Shown piece by piece: positions 63,863-64,000 of a DNA stretch of 64,000 nt; the stretch's first letter is position 1, and every line of letters begins with the position of its first letter. Position numbers and translations under genes: made by a program. The stretch spans positions 3,120,304 through 3,184,303 of the forward strand of contig NZ_RRCN01000001.1 in assembly GCF_003863965.1 (NCBI RefSeq), in the 5' to 3' direction. Below the pieces are notes generated by a model. It saw nothing but the letters and a program-made list of their open reading frames with translations. It was not told where the DNA came from and did not search any database. Origin of the DNA: Paenibacillus oralis (GTDB lineage: Bacteria > Bacillota > Bacilli > Paenibacillales > Paenibacillaceae).

Positions 63863-64000
63863 ATGAATACCGAAGCATTGGAATATTTTATCAAGGTTTA
63901 CGAGAAAAAAAGCGTTACGGCGGCAGCCAAGGACTTGTACATAACTCCGCAAGGAATCAGCAAGACCATCAGGCAGTTGGAGATGGAACTGGAGACCGAA
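63863..64000 (+). CDS. LysR-family transcriptional regulator (partial)
   Basis: The first 46 codons of a LysR-type regulator, cut by the window end: NTEALEYFIKVYEKKSVTAA, AKDLYITPQGISKTIRQLEM. The helix-turn-helix with TPQGISKTIRQLE is typical. AGGGGG lies upstream. It is divergent from glf. Confidence 0.85.
   Translation, partial: MNTEALEYFIKVYEKKSVTAAAKDLYITPQGISKTIRQLEMELETE

Overview
The window looks like chromosomal DNA of a spore-forming Bacillota, most likely Paenibacillus or a close relative. The evidence is a Spo0E-type phosphatase, a GH11 xylanase very close to Bacillus/Paenibacillus XynA, a modular GH26 mannanase, DUF4317, DUF4256 and SF0329-type proteins, GGAGG ribosome binding sites and many hairpin-plus-T terminators. 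No rRNA, standard tRNA, CRISPR array, integrase or intact transposase was seen.

Layout. 1-2.5 kb: 11-bp tandem repeats, a 183-bp four-unit repeat element, and a 23S rRNA uracil methyltransferase of the RlmCD type. 2.7-22.9 kb: mixed metabolic and accessory genes: two alpha/beta hydrolases, a beta-helix secreted protein, a two-component system, a ribbon-helix-helix-like gene behind a 38-bp palindrome, a Dus enzyme, conserved hypotheticals, a secreted lytic transglycosylase-like protein, a MerR/SDR/esterase locus, xylanase, a formylglycine-enzyme-like lipoprotein and a frameshifted DNA alkylation repair gene. 23.4-43.7 kb: an AT-rich defence region. It holds a 1519-aa nuclease-STAND (Avs-like) protein, a PLD nuclease + double-EVE McrB + McrC-like operon, an SF2 helicase with a small partner, and a bacterial SEFIR protein. 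These are interrupted by a metabolic block (34.4-38.9 kb) with a twin tRNA-like RNA gene. 43.8-54 kb: XRE and GntR regulators, a Spo0E-like gene, PEBP, a ROK-controlled polyol/pentose operon (SDR, FGGY kinase, GPH symporter) and a nuclease-like zinc-ribbon membrane protein. 54-64 kb: a NmrA-like reductase with its WYL regulator, a second two-component system, the GH26 mannanase, DCC and DUF5680 proteins, UDP-galactopyranose mutase and the start of a LysR gene.

Main points for follow-up. (1) A stand-alone RNA gene at 35506-35730: sigma-A promoter, two abutting 66-67-nt cloverleaves without D-loop GG or T-loop TTC, then an intrinsic terminator. (2) Three 182-183-bp intergenic elements with four TAACGG-headed units in ++-- order at exact 50-bp spacing. 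(3) An exact 21-bp direct repeat between the 3' end of the rRNA methyltransferase gene and 41.6 kb, where a second methyltransferase 3' end is left, suggesting island integration at that gene. (4) A shared upstream block before two different defence loci, one copy of which carries a MITE-like insertion.

All calls come from reading the sequence and from remembered family features; no database search was run.
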